Part shown: positions 20,291-29,377 of the stretch, piece by piece
Numbering within the stretch: position 1 is the stretch's first letter
How the letters are laid out: the number at the start of each line of letters is the position of its first letter
The notes under the pieces: model-generated
What the model was told of the DNA's origin: nothing
Database searches by the model: none
What the model saw: only the letters and a program-made list of their open reading frames with translations
Assembly (NCBI GenBank): GCA_041749475.1
Contig: JBGTBD010000027.1
Location: 57,750-121,749 of the forward strand
Source of the DNA: JBGTBD01 sp041749475
Lineage (GTDB): Bacteria; Pseudomonadota; Alphaproteobacteria; Rickettsiales; UBA998
DNA: 64,000 nucleotides
Reading direction: 5' to 3'
Program-made: the position numbers and the translations under genes

Positions 20291-21468
20291 CGTGTGCCTC
20301 CTCTATATTCACTGGATGGAGCGGCGTTGCTGACCGGAGCGGGAACTTCGGTGACCGGAGCTTTCCGCTGCTTCTCGATAGCGGGCAGCGGCAGATACGG
20401 CGTCACGCTTTTGGCTGACCCGTCGCTCATGATGACTTTTTGCATCCCCGACAGGATCTGCTCCATTGTATCGAGATACATCCGTTTCCGCGTAACGTCC
20501 TTGGCGCTCTTATATTCATTATAGATGGAAATGAACCGTTCGGAATCCCCGCGCGCCTTGCTGACGATGGCTTCCTTATACCCTTGCGCATCCTTGATCA
20601 TCTTCTCGACCTGACCTTGGGCGACGGGGAGAATCCCGTCACGGTATTTCATCGCCTGGTTACGCAGTGTTTCCTTCTCCTGCTGTGCGGCGAGGACGTC
20701 GATGAACGCATCGACCACCGGCTCCGGCGCATCCACTGCGAGGAGGTTGACCTCGTAAATCTCGATACCCGCCTCATATTCGTCCATGATGGCCTGCATC
20801 AGCTGTTTGGTATCCTCGGCGATCACCTGACGGCTATCGGAGAGCGCGAGCGAGAGCGGCGTTTTTCCCATGATCTCGCGCATAGACGTTTCCGCCACGG
20901 GCTTCACCAAGACTTCCGGGCTACGCACGTTAAATAAGAATTTCTCTGCATCCTTGATGCGCCACTGCACCTCGAACTGCGCGGAAACAATATTTTTATC
21001 CCCCGTCAGCATCAGGCTTTCCTCGGGGATGATGTTGCGGCGGTCGGTATTATAGACACCGCTACTGGAGCGGAAACCCACCTGTTCGCGGTTGATGTTG
21101 GTCACTTTCGGCGTGAATACCGTCTCGACCGGGTAGGGCAGATGATAATTCAACCCCGGCTGGCTGATACGGTGATATTGCCCGAAACGCATGACGACGC
21201 CCTGCTCATCGGCATCTACACGATAAAATCCGGAAGCGCCCCATAACGCCAGCAGCAGCGCACCGATAATGAGTATGGGGCCAATACCGCCGCCACGTCC
21301 ACCCATCAGGTTACGCAGTGATTCCTGGCCTTTACGGAAAAATTCGTCCAAGTCAGGCGGTGGGGGCGTACGGTTCGGGCCGCCGCCATTATGGTGACCG
21401 CCACCGGGAGGGGTGCTGGGAGGGCGGTTGCCCCACGGGCCTTTACCGCTTCCTTGTTTCCAACTCAT
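20287..21468 (-). CDS. hflK: FtsH protease activity modulator HflK
   Basis: A 393-residue partner of HflC. The first 65 residues are Gly/Pro-rich and disordered (MSWKQGSGKGPWGNRPPS), then a membrane segment (IGPILIIGALLLALWGASG, about 61-80), the SPFH domain and a long C-terminal coiled coil. It is the first gene of the hflK-hflC-degP operon and divergent from mrp, with 73 bases between the two starts that must hold both promoters. Confidence 0.96.
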   Translation of the reverse strand: MSWKQGSGKGPWGNRPPSTPPGGGHHNGGGPNRTPPPPDLDEFFRKGQESLRNLMGGRGGGIGPILIIGALLLALWGASGFYRVDADEQGVVMRFGQYHRISQPGLNYHLPYPVETVFTPKVTNINREQVGFRSSSGVYNTDRRNIIPEESLMLTGDKNIVSAQFEVQWRIKDAEKFLFNVRSPEVLVKPVAETSMREIMGKTPLSLALSDSRQVIAEDTKQLMQAIMDEYEAGIEIYEVNLLAVDAPEPVVDAFIDVLAAQQEKETLRNQAMKYRDGILPVAQGQVEKMIKDAQGYKEAIVSKARGDSERFISIYNEYKSAKDVTRKRMYLDTMEQILSGMQKVIMSDGSAKSVTPYLPLPAIEKQRKAPVTEVPAPVSNAAPSSEYRGGTR

Positions 21469-21541
21469 CGACTATCTACTCCGGTTGTATATTCCATCAG
21501 GAAAATCCTATATAGGCAGAGGCATCGGAGGTTTTCAAGTA

Positions 21542-22594
21542 ATGACTGTCATTTCTCGTTCAGAAATCGAAAAACACTTAAGGACTGTGCCGGACCCGAT
21601 ATCGGGCAAGGACATCCTGAGTGCCGGTATCGTGACCGCGCTGGAGCCGAATGACAGCGGCGGCACTCTTGTGCTGACCATCGACCTCGAACAGCGCGCC
21701 TTGCAGGAACCATTGCGTAACACGTGCGAAGCTGTGCTTGAAAGCGCATTCCCCGGCCAGCACTGGAACGTTATCCTCACTGCCGAGTGCACCGCCGAAC
21801 CCGGAACCACCGCCTCACAAAAACCCGCCCGCTGGAATCTGACACCCCTGCCCCATGTAAAGCGCGTCATCGCCATCGCTTCCGGCAAAGGCGGCGTCGG
21901 CAAATCCACCGTCGCTTCTGGATTGGCGATGACCCTCGCCTCACAGGGCAAAAAAGTCGGGCTGCTCGATGCCGACCTGCAAGGCCCATCCCTCCCCCGC
22001 ATGTTCGGTCTTTCCGAAAAACCCGCCTTGCATGAAGGGGCGTTCGTGCCATTGGAAGCACATGGCGTACGCTGCATGTCGCTCGGCTTGCTCATCGGCG
22101 ACGAACCCGCCGTGATGCGCGGGCCGATGGTCAGCAAAGCGCTGAACCAACTGATCCGTGGCACGATGTGGGGAACTGCGGACTCGCCGCTCGATACCTT
22201 ATTCATCGACCTCCCCCCCGGCACGGGCGATATCCATTTGACCCTGCTCCAGCAACTCGACCTCGCCCATGGCAATGGCGGCACCCTCATCGTCACCACC
22301 CCGCAAGCCGTCGCCGCCGACGACGCATGGAAATGTATCCGCATGTTCCAGAAAATCGGCGTGCCCATTCGTGGAATCATTGAGAATATGAGCCATTTTC
22401 TGGCTCCCGACGGCTCCACCCATGCTATTTTCGGCGAAGGCGGCGGAGAAGCCCTCGCCGCACGCTCCCAAACCATTTTTTTAGCTAAAATTCCGTTAAT
22501 TTCTGACCTCTCAAACACCGCCGATAACGGTGGCAATATCGCCCAATCCCAAGCCCAGCGATACTTTGCCAATATACTGAAAATACTGGATTAA
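21542..22594 (+). CDS. mrp: Mrp/ApbC/NBP35-family iron-sulfur carrier ATPase
   Basis: A 350-residue P-loop ATPase that delivers iron-sulfur clusters in the cytosol. Residues 5-80 are the MIP18/DUF59-like domain; the deviant Walker A GKGGVGKST is at 115-123, DADLQGPSLPRMFG and DLPPGTGDIHLTL follow. The C-terminal CxxC cluster ligand pair of many Mrp proteins is absent: the corresponding place reads ENMSHFLAPDG. This loss is common in alphaproteobacterial members. GGAGG lies 10 bases before the ATG at 21542; the open frame upstream is antisense to hflK. Confidence 0.94.
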   Translation: MTVISRSEIEKHLRTVPDPISGKDILSAGIVTALEPNDSGGTLVLTIDLEQRALQEPLRNTCEAVLESAFPGQHWNVILTAECTAEPGTTASQKPARWNLTPLPHVKRVIAIASGKGGVGKSTVASGLAMTLASQGKKVGLLDADLQGPSLPRMFGLSEKPALHEGAFVPLEAHGVRCMSLGLLIGDEPAVMRGPMVSKALNQLIRGTMWGTADSPLDTLFIDLPPGTGDIHLTLLQQLDLAHGNGGTLIVTTPQAVAADDAWKCIRMFQKIGVPIRGIIENMSHFLAPDGSTHAIFGEGGGEALAARSQTIFLAKIPLISDLSNTADNGGNIAQSQAQRYFANILKILD

Positions 22595-22705
22595 TATAGA
22601 GGGCATTTAATCCTCATTTGACTAAAAAACTAGTTAATTTTTGTGTGGATTTTCTATCAAATTTTCTGTAATTTTAATACACATTAACTTTGCAGGAGTG
22701 CTCAG

Positions 22706-24289
22706 ATGCCAGACGTTACCATCTACGGTTCAGAAGAAGCCGAGACGTTCAACGGATCAGATCAAAGCGAATTATATTACGGGGCAGGCGGCGACGATTC
22801 TCTGACAGGTAACGAAGGCGACGACGAACTGCATGGTGGCGACGGGATAGACACCCTCACCGGCGGTATCGGCAATGATACGCTCTATGGTAGCACCGGT
22901 AACGATACCATCTTCGGCAATGACGGGGATGACCATCTAAGCGGCCATGAAGGGGATGATTCCATTCTGGGCGGTGACGGTACGGACTCCCTCGCCGGGT
23001 TCGAAGGCAATGACACGCTGCGCGGCGGTAATGGTAACGACTATCTCAACGGCGGTACGGGCAGCGATTTCCTCGGCGGCGGAGAAGGCAATGACACGCT
23101 CGATGGTGGCGACGATAACGACGAACTCCACGGCCGCATCGGTAATGACTCCCTCCTCGGCGGTCTCGGCGACGACCTAATATACGGCGAAGAGGGCGAC
23201 GATTACGTGAATGCCGGATTCGGCAACGACACCGTCATCGGCGGCAAGGGCAATGATTCCCTCTACGGCCTGGACGGCAACGATTCCATTCAGGGCTATA
23301 CCGGTGCGGATATCCTGAATGGCGGCAATGGCGATGATTATCTCCATGGCAATCAGGACAATGATTCCATCCTTGGCGGCAACGGCAATGACCTGATCTA
23401 TGGCGGCAATAACAACGACGTCATCAATGGCGGCGCCGATAACGACACCATCGTCGGCGGCAATGACAGTGGCCTGCTCCTTGTAACGGCCACAAAAGTT
23501 GAACCCGATGCTCCGACGGTTAGCATCGAAGCGCGCGATGCCACCGGGCTGCTGGTTGGCGATGGCACGCTTGATTTCAATCTCTCCCTGAGCGGCAAGA
23601 AATATACGCTCGCGGTCACAGAAACCGGCGTTGCCGCTGGCCGTTTTGCCGGCGAAGTGGATTTCATGCGTGCTCAGGGTTCGGAAAGCATCACGATCGA
23701 CCTCGGTGTCGAGGCAAAAAAAGCAGGATTCTCCGTCGAGAAATTCTACAAAGGCGAAGCAGCGGGTCTGGGGGAGAAACTCAAAGTCACCGCCTTCGAT
23801 GCCGATGGGCATGAAACCGGCAGCAGCATCTTCGCCGCCATCAATATCAACGGCAAGGCTACCTTCAATATCACCGGCCTCGGCACCTTCCAGTCGCTGA
23901 AATTCGAAGCGGTCGATAACGGTATCACTCCCGGCAAGACCGACAATAGCGACTTCCTGCTGACCAACGTCACGTTTGAACTGGCGGACACGGCGAAAAC
24001 CGTCAAGACGGTCGATAGCTTCACCTTCGGCGACAAGCTGGCAGGTGGCACGGGAGCGGATGTCTTCATCTTCGGCAACGGCACCGGCCGCGGCGTTGAT
24101 CTCATCACCGATTTCACCGTAGGACAGGACAAGCTCGACCTGACCAACGTCATCTCCGGCTTCACCTCCCTGATGAACACCCATGCGGTCGATCATGGCG
24201 GCAATGCATTATTCTTCTTCGGCAATCACGGGGTGGAACTGCAAGGTGTCTCGCTCGCTAGCTTGAGCGCGACAGACTTTATCTTCTAG
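22706..24289 (+). CDS. RTX-repeat calcium-binding protein, probable type I secretion substrate
   Basis: A 527-residue acidic protein without an N-terminal signal. Residues 8-250 are 27 head-to-tail nonapeptides of the GGxGxDxLx type, which bind Ca2+ and fold into a parallel beta-roll outside the cell. Residues about 255-430 form an unrecognised, beta-rich middle domain. The end ([19 protein letters not shown] through LSATDFIF) resembles the serralysin-type C-terminal export region of type I secretion substrates. No enzymatic or pore-forming domain is visible, so an adhesin or surface-layer role is as likely as a toxin. CAGGAG precedes the ATG. Its stop shares bases with that of the convergent gene. 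Confidence 0.9.
   Translation: MPDVTIYGSEEAETFNGSDQSELYYGAGGDDSLTGNEGDDELHGGDGIDTLTGGIGNDTLYGSTGNDTIFGNDGDDHLSGHEGDDSILGGDGTDSLAGFEGNDTLRGGNGNDYLNGGTGSDFLGGGEGNDTLDGGDDNDELHGRIGNDSLLGGLGDDLIYGEEGDDYVNAGFGNDTVIGGKGNDSLYGLDGNDSIQGYTGADILNGGNGDDYLHGNQDNDSILGGNGNDLIYGGNNNDVINGGADNDTIVGGNDSGLLLVTATKVEPDAPTVSIEARDATGLLVGDGTLDFNLSLSGKKYTLAVTETGVAAGRFAGEVDFMRAQGSESITIDLGVEAKKAGFSVEKFYKGEAAGLGEKLKVTAFDADGHETGSSIFAAININGKATFNITGLGTFQSLKFEAVDNGITPGKTDNSDFLLTNVTFELADTAKTVKTVDSFTFGDKLAGGTGADVFIFGNGTGRGVDLITDFTVGQDKLDLTNVISGFTSLMNTHAVDHGGNALFFFGNHGVELQGVSLASLSATDFIF
22727..23455 (+). repeat. 27-base tandem repeat array (27 units) encoding RTX nonapeptides
   Basis: Protein residues 8-250 divide into 27 consecutive nine-residue units with no insertion or deletion, i.e. 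729 bases of period 27. Units differ at most positions except Gly1, Gly4, Asp6 and the hydrophobic residue 8, so the array is old rather than a recent expansion. Confidence 0.85.
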
Positions 24290-25059
24290 GTTCGCGCTCG
24301 GGGCGGGCGGGAAGACATAGGCTGGTGCAGTGTGTCTTGTTTCGCTGCACCGCTATCATCCGCCCACGAGAATTCGGGCAGGGTTTTTCTCTCCAATATT
24401 CCCTTCTCGTTCTCGCGCTCGCGGAACGATTCATGAAAAGCATCCTCTGCCATTTGCTCCGCAGAGAACACAGCATCCTTATCAATGACGACAGGTGTGC
24501 CATCTTTCAGTAATCCGATGTTCTTCGGGTCGTCCAGATCGTAAGGGTATCCGCCTTCACGGATCACCTGCCGCCGGAGGGATTGCACCACTTGCTCGGC
24601 TTCATCCTGTGTAAGGATGTCCTTTTCGATAGCATCCGCCAGTAGGGGGACGCGGGGGGCGATTTCCAGAATAATGTCTTCCCCGCCCGCCGTGAGAGAA
24701 TGTCGCTCCGAGCGGAGGACGGATAGCGGCACACCCACCCCAACCTCTTCGGAATCCTGTAGCGCCAGCCGGAGGATGGAACCTGTATCGTTCCCATGCG
24801 CGTCTAATAACCGGAACACGAGGCTGCTGCCGCCTTTACGGAACATGGATACCGCAGGATACCCCAGGGATTCTAACGTGGTTTGCACCGATGAAAACAC
24901 CTCATTCGGCACGTCAGAGACCCGGTGGCCACGTGCGTCCAAGGTCTGGAATCGCTTGATAGCTTCAGGAACAGTATCCTTTCTGCGCACGGGAAGGGTG
25001 CGGGCATACTCCTGTTCCGCCCAGCGGGATAGTCGGTTCTGAAGAGAAAGCGGACTCAT
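24286..25059 (-). CDS. hypothetical protein with kinase-like motif arrangement
   Basis: A 257-residue protein of unknown function. The order [38 protein letters not shown] (hinge-like) and [22 protein letters not shown] recalls the N-lobe, hinge and catalytic/metal loops of protein-kinase-like folds (Asn and Asp of the N...viD pattern), although the HxD motif is not canonical. It shares [14 protein letters not shown] and FSWxDDxGxxKQ with the gene at 26110, so the two are related. The ATG at 25059 has AAGGTG 7 bases upstream. It follows thyX on the same strand. Kinase activity is inference only. Confidence 0.7.
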   Translation of the reverse strand: MSPLSLQNRLSRWAEQEYARTLPVRRKDTVPEAIKRFQTLDARGHRVSDVPNEVFSSVQTTLESLGYPAVSMFRKGGSSLVFRLLDAHGNDTGSILRLALQDSEEVGVGVPLSVLRSERHSLTAGGEDIILEIAPRVPLLADAIEKDILTQDEAEQVVQSLRRQVIREGGYPYDLDDPKNIGLLKDGTPVVIDKDAVFSAEQMAEDAFHESFRERENEKGILERKTLPEFSWADDSGAAKQDTLHQPMSSRPPRART

Positions 25060-25098
25060 AAGCACACCTTACCAAAACGTCTATGACCGTTTGATGAA

Positions 25099-26031
25099 TC
25101 AGGCAGTGAGGGTGTTATGCAACTCATCCCACTCGCGCTTGGAAAGCCCGCTTTCTTCCTGCGATACCTGCTCACCCTTGATGAGCTTCTTAATAATCTC
25201 CATGCCCTTCGCGGAAATCTCTTTGCCGCCCATGCGGTAATCCATGAAGGCGCCATAGGTCAACGGAACCCATTTTTGCATAATGTCGAGCATCGCTTCG
25301 GCATAGACGCGGATTTCATATTGCGCGTGCGGGTCGGCACGCAGCGCGATGAAATGCATCAGGTTATGGAGGTCGATCTTCCAATACCATTGCGTATAGA
25401 AATTGACCGGCAGATTCATCCGCGCCAGTTCGCGCGCGAGCCCCTGCTTGCTTTCGTCGAAGATGGTGCCATCCTCGGTGCAATTCATCATCTCTTCATA
25501 ATGCTGATATGCCTGCTTCGAATCATCCTTCAGAATGGACAGCACGCGTTGCGCCTCCGCGCCAGCTAACACATCACCGCGCCCTTGGCGGTTGCTGGTC
25601 GATTGCGCTGCCAGATGCTCCGGCGACGGCACATAAAACTCTTTATCCATGATGGAATAACGACCGGAATATTCATTCACGTTGGCGGTACGGTGGCGGA
25701 TCCATTGCCGCGCGACGAATATCGGCAACTTGATATGAAACTTCATCTCGCACATCTCGAACGGCGTAGTATGGCGATGGCGCAGCAGATAGCGGATCAG
25801 CCCTTCATCCTCACGGGTCTTTTTCGTACCCTTACCGTAGGACACGCGCGCCGCCTGCACGATGGCACTATCCGTCCCCATATAATCAACCACGCGCACG
25901 AAACCGTGATCGAGCACGGGTATTGCTTCATAAAGAATGTTTTCCAACTCAGGCGAAACCTCGCGGTATGTCTGGAACGATTCATTTCTCAATGTGCTAA
26001 CTTCGGCTTTTTGCGCTGCGTTTAATGGCAA
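25099..26031 (-). CDS. thyX: flavin-dependent thymidylate synthase
   Basis: It makes dTMP from dUMP using FAD and methylene-THF. The 310-residue protein has the ThyX signature [14 protein letters not shown] at residues 112-125 (family pattern RHRxxSxNExSxRY, with Ala in place of Ser at one position), plus the conserved [19 protein letters not shown] and NLMHFIALR segments. It starts with TTG at 26031, supported by AAGGAG six bases upstream; no ATG lies near. No thyA is in the window. It sits between two related orphan genes on the same strand. Confidence 0.95.
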   Translation of the reverse strand: MPLNAAQKAEVSTLRNESFQTYREVSPELENILYEAIPVLDHGFVRVVDYMGTDSAIVQAARVSYGKGTKKTREDEGLIRYLLRHRHTTPFEMCEMKFHIKLPIFVARQWIRHRTANVNEYSGRYSIMDKEFYVPSPEHLAAQSTSNRQGRGDVLAGAEAQRVLSILKDDSKQAYQHYEEMMNCTEDGTIFDESKQGLARELARMNLPVNFYTQWYWKIDLHNLMHFIALRADPHAQYEIRVYAEAMLDIMQKWVPLTYGAFMDYRMGGKEISAKGMEIIKKLIKGEQVSQEESGLSKREWDELHNTLTA

Positions 26032-26109
26032 GGGCTTCTCCTTTTGTTATATGGAGTATCCCACCACATAAAATTATGACAAGAAAAAAGTTTTAAGAGA
26101 TAATAAGTT

Positions 26110-27423
26110 TCATGGCACTACACGTTGGAAGGCACGATGGGCTATTGAAGCGTGGGAGATGGATAACGCGTCCACCTCAGGGGGAGGGATTTCAATTTTA
26201 TTTGGATACCGCGGTAACTCACCACCATCTCCCTCAACCTGCGCGGCGAACCACTTATCCGATGGATTGGCGGATTTTTTTAATGTCTCCAATTCTTCAC
26301 GAGTTATAACGTCACAGGCTTTATGAGTAAGAATTTCTGGAAAAAATGTATGTTGTTTCCAGCCACCTCTATCATCAACCCAACTGAATTTTTTCGCGAT
26401 ATTTATCATTTCCGATGCCAGAAAATCTCTTTCTTCAATTAGCCGCTTATAATGCTCGTGTAAAAGTGGTGTGGGATTATCATCATTGTATATGAAAGAT
26501 TTGCCGGGATCGATAACAACCGGCGTCCCGTCCTCCAGTAATCCAACATTCCTTGCTTTTCCATCCTCGAAAAATATGCGTGTTCCGGGATTTTGCCATC
26601 CTGTCTCAAGGGCTATACTCACCGCATCAACATGTTCGTCTGTTACACCTTTAGTGTTCACTTTAGGCATGATTTCGACTCGATAATGTTCCGTTCCGAA
26701 TGCTGCCACTGGCTGAAGTATCTGTGGCGCCAAAGGTCGCTCCGTTTCCTTGTCTTTTCTTACAATACGCAGCACATAATGATCATTGGTATGTGCAATA
26801 AGCGCCATACCCCCCATGGTTAATAATGAAAGCTGCCGAAAACCAAGAGCATCCAACCTCTTTTCAATGTCTTTCACTTCGTCAGGATGCTCGACAAAAG
26901 AATAGACGGAAATCTGATTGCTATGGAAGTTTCCTGGTGTTGATTTGGCAATGACATCCGCCAATTCAGAAAGATTATGCGCTTTAAATTCATCTCTTAT
27001 CATATCAGTTAAAATATTCTCATAGGCTCTGCTAAGAGCACCCACCATTTGGGGTATGCGTTCGTGCATCATAAGCGCATCAAACCAATCATCATTCCGG
27101 CGTTTTGGAATCGAGAAACTGATCTCTTTATTATTTTTTACGATATTGTCGGGGTGTTCCTGACGGGTTAAGCTTTTTTCAAAACGTTGAAAAATTGTGT
27201 CGATCAATTGTTTTTGTTTTTCATTATCAAGATTGTATTGTTTAATTAAAGATGCATGGAACTCGGGGTCGATGGATAGGACCACGTGGTAGTGCGTATC
27301 CGTCATCGAGGCAGATACCAAACGCGCATGTACCGGATGCTGTGCCTGTTTCTCAACAAAGTCTTCTACGTCTTTAATACGTTTTTTGCGGATTTCATCC
27401 TGTTCTTTATCGCTGTAAAACAT
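26110..27423 (-). CDS. hypothetical protein, larger paralogue of the 24286 gene
   Basis: A 437-residue protein. Residues 1-190 are helical and charged and have no counterpart in the smaller gene. The part from about residue 200 parallels it: LGFRQLSLLTMGGMALIAH, YVLRIVRKDKE, VEIMPKVN, then [19 protein letters not shown] and KFSWVDDRGGWKQ. This layout resembles a kinase fold, with DGKARN matching the spacing of the DxxxxN catalytic loop. The C-terminus is Pro-rich. The gene is AT-richer than its neighbours. Function is unknown; the kinase idea rests only on motif order. Confidence 0.7.
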   Translation of the reverse strand: MFYSDKEQDEIRKKRIKDVEDFVEKQAQHPVHARLVSASMTDTHYHVVLSIDPEFHASLIKQYNLDNEKQKQLIDTIFQRFEKSLTRQEHPDNIVKNNKEISFSIPKRRNDDWFDALMMHERIPQMVGALSRAYENILTDMIRDEFKAHNLSELADVIAKSTPGNFHSNQISVYSFVEHPDEVKDIEKRLDALGFRQLSLLTMGGMALIAHTNDHYVLRIVRKDKETERPLAPQILQPVAAFGTEHYRVEIMPKVNTKGVTDEHVDAVSIALETGWQNPGTRIFFEDGKARNVGLLEDGTPVVIDPGKSFIYNDDNPTPLLHEHYKRLIEERDFLASEMINIAKKFSWVDDRGGWKQHTFFPEILTHKACDVITREELETLKKSANPSDKWFAAQVEGDGGELPRYPNKIEIPPPEVDALSISHASIAHRAFQRVVP

Positions 27424-27483
27424 AACTTATTCTATCATGTTTCTCAGCCTTATTATGTTACGTTATTATTATTTATACCAACA

Positions 27484-28344
27484 TTAATTTGGGACATTTC
27501 CTTTAATATACAAAAGATTAATTTCCGGGGGCACGCCGAAGCGGATGGGCAGGATACTCGTGCCGATGCCTTTGCTGATGAAGAAAGTCTGTCCCTCTTC
27601 CGTGACAACACCGCCCGCGTAACGCTGGCCGAATTCCGAATTAGTCAGCAATGGGCCGATGAACGGCAACGCCACCTGCCCCCCATGTGTATGCCCGGCG
27701 ATGCCGAGCGCAATACGCCCCGGGAAGGTCGCGAAAATATCGGGGATATGGGTGAAGGCGATGATGGGACGGTCGTCATCCACCACTTCCATCGCGCCTG
27801 CGATATCCTGTTTACCCGTATGCATGTCACCCAGCCCCATCAGCCAGAAGGCGTTACCCTTGTGCTGGATGCGCCGCGTTTCATTGCACAGGACAGAAAT
27901 GCCCACCGATTCGAACGCGTCGTGGACGTCCTGTGGGGTAGACCACCAGTCGTGATTCCCCAATACCGCATAGACCCCGAGCGGCGCCCTCAAAGGTTTC
28001 AGCAACCGCGCCACATCCTGCGGGGTGACAAATTCCCCGCCGGGGATATTCCTATCCACCAGATAATCCCCTGCCAGCAAAATAATATCGGGTTCGGCGG
28101 AGTTCGCCATCTGCACGACTTCTTCCAGCTTCGCGGCATCCATATAAGGCGCACCCGCATGGATATCACTGATGACGACTATTTTCAGGGGCGCTTCGTC
28201 CCACTGCCAGATGGTCAGGTCATCCCTCACCAGGCGCAGCTGGTCAGGCTCCCAGAGGACTCCCCACCCGAGGCAGGCAATGATAATCAACAATAAAATC
28301 TGGAAAGGTCGCCCTATTTTCCAGCTCGGCACAATCATTTTCAT
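27484..28344 (-). CDS. membrane-anchored metallophosphoesterase (YkuE/YaeI type)
   Basis: A 286-residue calcineurin-like phosphoesterase. One N-terminal membrane segment (residues 13-31) anchors the catalytic domain, probably on the outer face of the inner membrane. The five metal motifs are present: DIHAG (Asp60, His62), GDYLVD (Asp93), GNHDWW (130-134), FTHIPD and GHTHGGQ. Relatives such as YkuE and LpxG-type enzymes act on phospholipid or lipid A precursors; the substrate here is not known. It is divergent from ssrA. Confidence 0.9.
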   Translation of the reverse strand: MKMIVPSWKIGRPFQILLLIIIACLGWGVLWEPDQLRLVRDDLTIWQWDEAPLKIVVISDIHAGAPYMDAAKLEEVVQMANSAEPDIILLAGDYLVDRNIPGGEFVTPQDVARLLKPLRAPLGVYAVLGNHDWWSTPQDVHDAFESVGISVLCNETRRIQHKGNAFWLMGLGDMHTGKQDIAGAMEVVDDDRPIIAFTHIPDIFATFPGRIALGIAGHTHGGQVALPFIGPLLTNSEFGQRYAGGVVTEEGQTFFISKGIGTSILPIRFGVPPEINLLYIKGNVPN

Positions 28345-28420
28345 ACGCTTTACGTCTTCACAAGCGCGGGAAACTATCCTATATTCAAGATTGCCGCAAG
28401 GCTATGGCAATAAATGATGC

Positions 28421-28732
28421 TTCAGAATAAGCGGACTGGACCCGGGGGCGGAACCCGGCACCTCCACCAAAACGATATGCAGGGTTGTTACTGCTCGCTT
28501 ATGGGGGTGAATCAGGATCGACAGACGTGGTAAAGGCTGTGTTTTTGCTCGATATGACACCGACGTTACAGGGTCATTTTTTAAGTGCAAACGACAACGT
28601 AGCACTCGTTGCAGCTAACGACAACAACGTCGTAGCAGCTCGTCTGGCCGCCTAAGGGCGCTTGACAAGCTCTAGCTTGTAAACGCGGTTTGGGGGGCAC
28701 CGGGCAACAGAAGCTCCCCGCCTTACAGGTTT
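28421..28732 (+). ncRNA. ssrA: tmRNA, circularly permuted two-piece alphaproteobacterial form
   Basis: It rescues stalled ribosomes and adds a degradation tag. The acceptor piece comes first: the T-arm CCGGG-GGCGGAA-CCCGG and CACCTCCACCA, ending at 28469. After a 33-base spacer the second piece starts at 28503 with GGGGGTG, which pairs over seven bases with CACCTCC, followed by the conserved AATCAGGATCGACAG. The tag frame is 28587-28655. A hairpin ACAAGCT/AGCTTGT and GGGGGGC/GCTCCCC pairing lie downstream. The T-loop GGCGGAA instead of TTCGANT is, from memory, seen in other alphaproteobacterial tmRNAs. Outer ends are approximate. sspB follows on the same strand. Confidence 0.92.
28587..28655 (+). 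other. tmRNA tag reading frame with duplicated AANDN element
   Basis: The frame from the resume codon GCA to TAA encodes 22 residues: ANDNVALV, then AANDNNVV, then AARLAA. With the alanine carried by tmRNA itself the tag begins AANDN, so the same five residues occur twice, 9 residues apart. The end RLAA retains the ClpX-recognised LAA-type terminus. Known alphaproteobacterial tags mostly carry one such element and are shorter. Confidence 0.9.
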
Positions 28733-28827
28733 TTGTCTCAATTATGGGGCTTCATGGAAGCTTCACTTGCAAGCCATAAAGCCTGTGATAGACTGGGTTT
28801 AGTGAATAATATGAAAGCCGATGGCCA

Positions 28828-29355
28828 ATGGAATTTATGACGCAGGATAACGAACGTATAGACTACCCCGTGATGATCGATGAAGCGATGCGCGGCGTGG
28901 TCAAGAAAGTCTTGCAACAGGTGGTCGATCACGGCCTGCCGGGCAAGCATCATTTCTTCGTTTCCTTCGACACCACCCATCCGGGCACGCGCATTTCCCC
29001 GCAGCTGAAAGGCCGCTTCCCTGAGGAGATGACGATCGTCGTCCAATACCAATATTGGGACTTGGAAGTACACCAGACCTGCTTCTCGCTGATGCTCTCC
29101 TTCAACAACATCCCCGAACGCCTCGTCATTCCGTTTGACGCGCTGACCGCTTTCGCCGATCCCAGTATCAAATTCGGCCTGCAATTCCATTCCCGCCCGA
29201 CCGCGAATACTTCCTCGGCGGGACAGGATAATTTCACCGCCGAGACCAGCGGCGAAACCTCGTTCGACCATGCGATGCCGGACATCAGCAATTCCGAGGA
29301 TTCCGTACAGCAATCCGCCGAAGTCATCTCCATCGACGCCTTCCGCAAAAAGTAA
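28828..29355 (+). CDS. sspB: ClpXP adaptor SspB (alpha type)
   Basis: It tethers ssrA-tagged proteins to the ClpXP protease. The 175-residue sequence has the SspB core: AMRGVVKKVLQQVVDHGLPG, HHFFVSFDTTHPGTRISPQL, FPEEMTIVVQYQYWDLEV, and IPFDALTAFADPSIKFGLQF at about 110-130. A flexible tail (NSEDSVQQSAEVISIDAFRKK) ends in a hydrophobic-basic patch like the ClpX-binding tail of other SspBs. The start may also be the ATG at 28837. It lies about 95 bases downstream of ssrA, which encodes the tag it recognises. Confidence 0.9.
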   Translation: MEFMTQDNERIDYPVMIDEAMRGVVKKVLQQVVDHGLPGKHHFFVSFDTTHPGTRISPQLKGRFPEEMTIVVQYQYWDLEVHQTCFSLMLSFNNIPERLVIPFDALTAFADPSIKFGLQFHSRPTANTSSAGQDNFTAETSGETSFDHAMPDISNSEDSVQQSAEVISIDAFRKK

Positions 29356-29377
29356 CACCCAACTGGGGTGACGGTCT

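Noticed and set aside
21535..22572. 345-residue antisense frame over mrp
   Set aside because: Composition (Ser/Pro/Arg-rich) is that of a shadow of a GC-rich gene, and mrp is complete on the other strand.
22727..23455. CRISPR-like periodic repeats
   Set aside because: The period is exactly 27 bases, fully coding, and the units have no spacers; they are RTX nonapeptide codons.
23177..24196. 339-residue antisense frame over the RTX gene
   Set aside because: It mirrors the 27-base repeats (many Ile/Val/Ala repeats) and has no ribosome binding site or family match.
28441..28469. Ordinary tRNA gene suggested by the CCA end and T-arm-like stem
   Set aside because: No anticodon or D arm precedes it; the acceptor pairs with GGGGGTG downstream, which identifies the permuted tmRNA.
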